A DNA stretch of 64,000 nucleotides, taken from NCBI GenBank assembly GCA_020736575.1, contig JAGPYM010000008.1, forward strand, positions 1 to 64,000. The letters are read 5' to 3'. Made by a program: the position numbers and the translations under genes. The notes under the pieces were generated by a model. It searched no databases and was not told the DNA's origin. It worked only from the letters and a program-made list of their open reading frames with translations. Positions 60,886 through 64,000 of the stretch are shown here, one piece after another (position 1 is the first letter of the stretch; the number at the start of each line of letters is the position of its first letter). This DNA is from Thelonectria olida. Its lineage: Eukaryota; Ascomycota; Sordariomycetes; Hypocreales; Nectriaceae.

Positions 60886-60943
60886 TGACCAGCAGGGACC
60901 AACAAGGGACAGAGCTGACCAACAGGGACCAGCAGGGACCGAC
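60886..60943. repeat. ~10-bp minisatellite (GACCARCAGG)
   Basis: About five imperfect copies of GACCARCARG: gaccagcagg, gaccaacaag, gaccaacagg, gaccagcagg, with a short interruption. Non-coding. Confidence 0.75.
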
Positions 60944-61277
60944 CGAGACTAAAAGAGCGACCCAGGTCGGGTTCGCTTGCGGCACCCAATCATAAATTTC
61001 CCGACTCGCTTGTTCTGATGCAACCCTTTGCTTCAGTGGAGCATTGAAAGTTGTCGGCTGGTCGCGGACGGAAAGCGCGACGAGGGCGATTGATCCTTCC
61101 TCAGCACCTCATTCATTGCTCCTCAGGCAGCTTCCTCCAGCTGAGGGAAGGAGCGTCGTTTTGTTTCAGTGGCAGCATGTGCGTGCATGCCACACAGTGG
61201 CAGGGCAGGGCAGGTACTCGTTACAACCTTGATCCCATCCTCCTTTTCCTTCACCACTCGGGCAGGCTCCTTCGAAT

Positions 61278-61302
61278 CCTCCTCCTCCTCCTCCTCCTCC
61301 TT
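61278..61302. repeat. (TCC)n microsatellite
   Basis: Eight TCC units upstream of the last gene, in a pyrimidine-rich region. Confidence 0.85.
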
Positions 61303-62309
61303 CTCCATCACATTTCATCCCGCCTCTGTGCATGTCGAAACTCCATAATACGCACGTACATATATCCAACGACATGCTCTACTTGATACGTACGCAAGCA
61401 TGATTTGCTGCATTACCAACTATCGACTCTTGCATCTTGTCCACTTTTTTCGCTCCCCCATATCGACGCCCTCCTTGGTCTAGGCTCTGATAGCTTCGAT
61501 GCCCGCTCCCTCTCCGTTGTCCCCAGCACCGGACCTTACGCCTCGGCCGTTCCGTCTCTAGGCTAACTAACTACCTATTCAATCTGGGCCATGTCTCTCG
61601 TCCCAATGGCTGGAGACTAAGTAAGCCTTATTCGTAACTAAGTTACAAAGTATCAAGTACTCCGCCGGCTGTGCTGCGCTGTGTTTGTACGAAGCAGGTA
61701 CACTCTCTCTCCATTACAGACGAACCAGATATCTGGTTGGTTGGTCACAGGCGAGCGGACGACAAGAAGACCGGCATGAGCCTCCTCTTTTTCCTTGCCC
61801 TCGCCTCGTCTGTTGGTTCCTAAACCGTCCGTCTTCACCATGGTTTCGCCTTTTCCCCAGCTATTTAGCACTCTTCTCTCCTTTCCGCTTCCGCTCCTCT
61901 CTTCCTCTCCGTCTTGGTCTCAGCCTCTGTCACTCGCTTCGCATCTCCCCATCTTGATCCGTTCCTAGCCCACCACCACCAACTCCATCCACCCACATTC
62001 GACTCTATCATCATTGCTCCGTAACTGTCCAGACACGTCGTCGGTCCCTTGTTGTTGCTGTCCCCCCTTTCCCCCCGAATGTCGTCATGTGTTGGATATG
62101 TCGTATGTCTCCTCGCCAATTACCCGAGCTTTCTCTTGCAGCTTGCTCCTCTTGACCGCATATTGGGGCTTGCCTAGCCGTGAAGCCAACAGCAATCCGG
62201 GAGCTACACTCTTTAATTGACCCACCGGCCAAACAAAGTCGTTGCTGCTTGTTTCCCTGTATCGTCATCTTTCTTCTCTCACTAGGCCCCTCTAATTATC
62301 CATATCGTC

Positions 62310-62328
62310 TCTTCTTCTTCTTCTTCTT
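62310..62328. repeat. (CTT)n microsatellite
   Basis: Six CTT/TTC units in the presumed leader of the last gene. Confidence 0.8.
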
Positions 62329-62704
62329 TCGATGCTCTCTGCTTCTTCCTTTCTTTGACTCTCCATTCCTCAATATATGAGGAATTCCACCTCTTCACTC
62401 TCAACTTCGACACCAGAGCTGCTCACAAACCATCCATCTGCCCGGACATGTGTCGGCAACCTTGCTCGCCAGCCTCCTCGTCTTTCATGTAAAACCCTTG
62501 AATACCACCCAATGACATACAGGGCTCCATCTGCTTACTCCGTCCTTGCTCACTTACATCAATATCCTTGTCGACCGTCCTCTTGCTGCTTCTCCCCTTA
62601 CGCCTCGGGCGCCTTCTATCACTCCGACGCCCCCTGCTATTACTACCCCCAGCACTCCTAGCACTCCTCCTCTCCTTCTCTCCTCTTTCCTCCTCTCCTT
62701 CCTC

Positions 62705-64000
62705 ATGACCCTACCGTCGTACCAATGCACCCTTCAGGAAGACCGCACGTCCCAGTGTGTCGCGCAAAGCTGCAACCTCACACACGACACAATCACCCGT
62801 TCGGCGGCCCGGCCCTTCTTCTCTGTTCCATCGCCCTCCTCCGCTCTCATGACCGCCCTCTCACCAGACAGGCTTGTCCGCTCCGTCCTCAGCGCCGTCA
62901 ACCCGGGCCTGTCTGTCATGGAGCTCGAAGCCATCCCGTCCGCTTGCCTCCAGCTTCTTTATAATGTCAACGTTTCCGAGGGTCCAAGCCTCCTTCTCGC
63001 TCTGCCACCTCCTGCAGTTATGCGCCTGCTACGGTCCGAGAAGTCACCCGTGGGCTCAGAAGCTGCCGTGTTGAAGTGGCTATCCGGTCTATCAAACAAC
63101 AGCAATAACTCCCACAACAACTCCAGGGGGAAGACTTCGTCAAGAGACATGCTTTCAGTCACCAACAGCAAGAGCATCTCGGGGGAACATATCTCAAGTA
63201 GTCCAAAAGCTGCCAACCCCTTGTCAAAATACTTGCCTATTATTGTCAGGCACGAGTCAATGGACGACGGTCTGGCCGTTGAGTACAACTTGAGTCGTCC
63301 ACCCCGTGGCGTAGCCATTTCTTCCCTTCCACGACCTCTCACTCTCAAGGAGCGCAGGGTTGTTGACTTTCAGACCGGTCAACTCCTGCGTTGCATATCC
63401 TCACAGCTCTCGCCAACCCGGAGGTTTGGAATGGCCGCCGATGTTCTCCCAGTTCCCGCCTCGACCTCGCAACTACGACGATTAGAGGGTTCGCTCCATC
63501 CTTCAAGCGGTGCTGATTGCTGGTCGGTTGCCTTTCACTCTCTCATGGAATCCATTCTGAGGGATGGTGAGGACTTGTCCATTATGATTAGTTACGGGAC
63601 TATAAGGCGACATTTTGACCGCTTTGAGCACTTACTAGATGCCGTGACGAAATCTCGTCTGGTCGTGCTTGATGCTGGCGAGGACGCGAACACAATGGCC
63701 TTTCGGTCGTTGGAAACAGGGAAGAAGCCAAATATAAATGGGAAGCGGCAAGAATCGAAGTCGGCAACGGGCCCTTCGATCCGGTTTGAGACCAAACCCC
63801 CACTGGAATACGACTACAAACAACCAGGAGGTGAAAAGGGCAACATATATGCGAGAGACTGTCCCCATTTGACAGAAGGCAAAGGCAAAGGACACATCGA
63901 AGTGACGGGATTGCGGCAATGGACGAATTGCATCTTTGGAGATCCACTCATTGCCTCCGTCTTCAGCAACCATCCGACTCGGGACTTCTGGAACGGCTTC
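62705..64000 (+). CDS. Fungal APH-like (phosphotransferase-fold) protein, 5' part
   Basis: Open frame of 432 codons that runs off the window end without a stop. Start at the first ATG; ATG 62849 (MTALSPDRLVRSVL) is an alternative. After a Ser/Asn-rich region come WSVAFHSLMESILRDGEDL, YGTIRRHFDRFEHLLDAV, SRLVVLDAGEDANTMAF and VTGLRQWTNCIFGDPLIASVF. These order as in fungal aminoglycoside-phosphotransferase-like proteins, where the third segment sits at the HGDxxxxN catalytic loop and the fourth at the metal-binding IDWE...GDP site. The catalytic His and Gly are absent (VLDAG), and IDWE is LRQW. It may therefore be inactive as a kinase or act differently. The substrate is unknown. Confidence 0.65.
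   Translation, partial: MTLPSYQCTLQEDRTSQCVAQSCNLTHDTITRSAARPFFSVPSPSSALMTALSPDRLVRSVLSAVNPGLSVMELEAIPSACLQLLYNVNVSEGPSLLLALPPPAVMRLLRSEKSPVGSEAAVLKWLSGLSNNSNNSHNNSRGKTSSRDMLSVTNSKSISGEHISSSPKAANPLSKYLPIIVRHESMDDGLAVEYNLSRPPRGVAISSLPRPLTLKERRVVDFQTGQLLRCISSQLSPTRRFGMAADVLPVPASTSQLRRLEGSLHPSSGADCWSVAFHSLMESILRDGEDLSIMISYGTIRRHFDRFEHLLDAVTKSRLVVLDAGEDANTMAFRSLETGKKPNINGKRQESKSATGPSIRFETKPPLEYDYKQPGGEKGNIYARDCPHLTEGKGKGHIEVTGLRQWTNCIFGDPLIASVFSNHPTRDFWNGF

Larger units (their letters stand above)
59707..62704. other. Intergenic, 3.0 kb
   Basis: No gene recognised. Contains a GGGACCAGCA-type minisatellite (60886-60943), (TCC)n at 61278-61302, a CTT repeat at 62310-62328, and a long C/T-rich leader before the final gene. 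Confidence 0.5.

Overview
This window looks like nuclear DNA of a filamentous ascomycete (Pezizomycotina, most likely Sordariomycetes; the order is not fixed by the sequence). The signs are many short introns (47-183 nt, with GTRNGT-like donors, CTAAC-like branch points and YAG acceptors), a Zn2Cys6 regulator, a 355-residue Fus3/Kss1/Pmk1-type MAP kinase, and a 5.3-kb block of extremely AT-rich DNA of the kind left by repeat-induced point mutation (RIP). Exon-intron models were built by hand. Each complete model keeps an open frame across all its junctions.

Layout. 1-5280 is a gene-free AT-rich block containing a diverged repeat family, a large inverted repeat and one unmutated GC-rich insertion that looks like a solo LTR with a 5-bp target duplication. 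From 5344 onward the DNA is ordinary gene-bearing euchromatin. Minus strand: slm1-like (5344-8152), ldb17-like (10511-12141), lro1/PDAT (12921-14801). Then naa30/mak3 (+), a DUF1917 gene (-), dph7 (+), a C2HC-zinc-finger protein with a complete DEDDh exonuclease signature (+), cysteinyl-tRNA synthetase (+), an msn5/exportin-5-like karyopherin (+, 11 exons), a Zn2Cys6 factor (+), a small one-TM protein (-), sec24 (+), the MAP kinase (+), oxr1 (+), hem4 (-), erv1 (+), pyruvate decarboxylase (+), tan1 (+), and the 5' part of an APH-like protein cut by the window end (+).

The genes are mostly housekeeping and do not form a metabolic cluster: membrane/TORC2 and actin (slm1, ldb17), neutral lipid synthesis (lro1), protein acetylation (naa30), translation and RNA modification (dph7, CysRS, tan1), transport (msn5, sec24), signalling (MAP kinase, Zn2Cys6), mitochondrial/heme/redox (hem4, erv1, oxr1) and fermentation (pdc). 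Intergenic regions are long (up to 3.7 kb), often with pyrimidine-rich leaders upstream of start codons.

I found no clear new multi-gene system. The best leads are the zinc-finger/DEDDh nuclease gene, the solo LTR inside the RIP block, the RIP-mutated inverted repeat, the two-start CysRS gene, a GC-AG intron in msn5, a recurrent TACCTAGGTA-type palindrome in intergenic DNA, and the degenerate kinase-like protein at the right edge.
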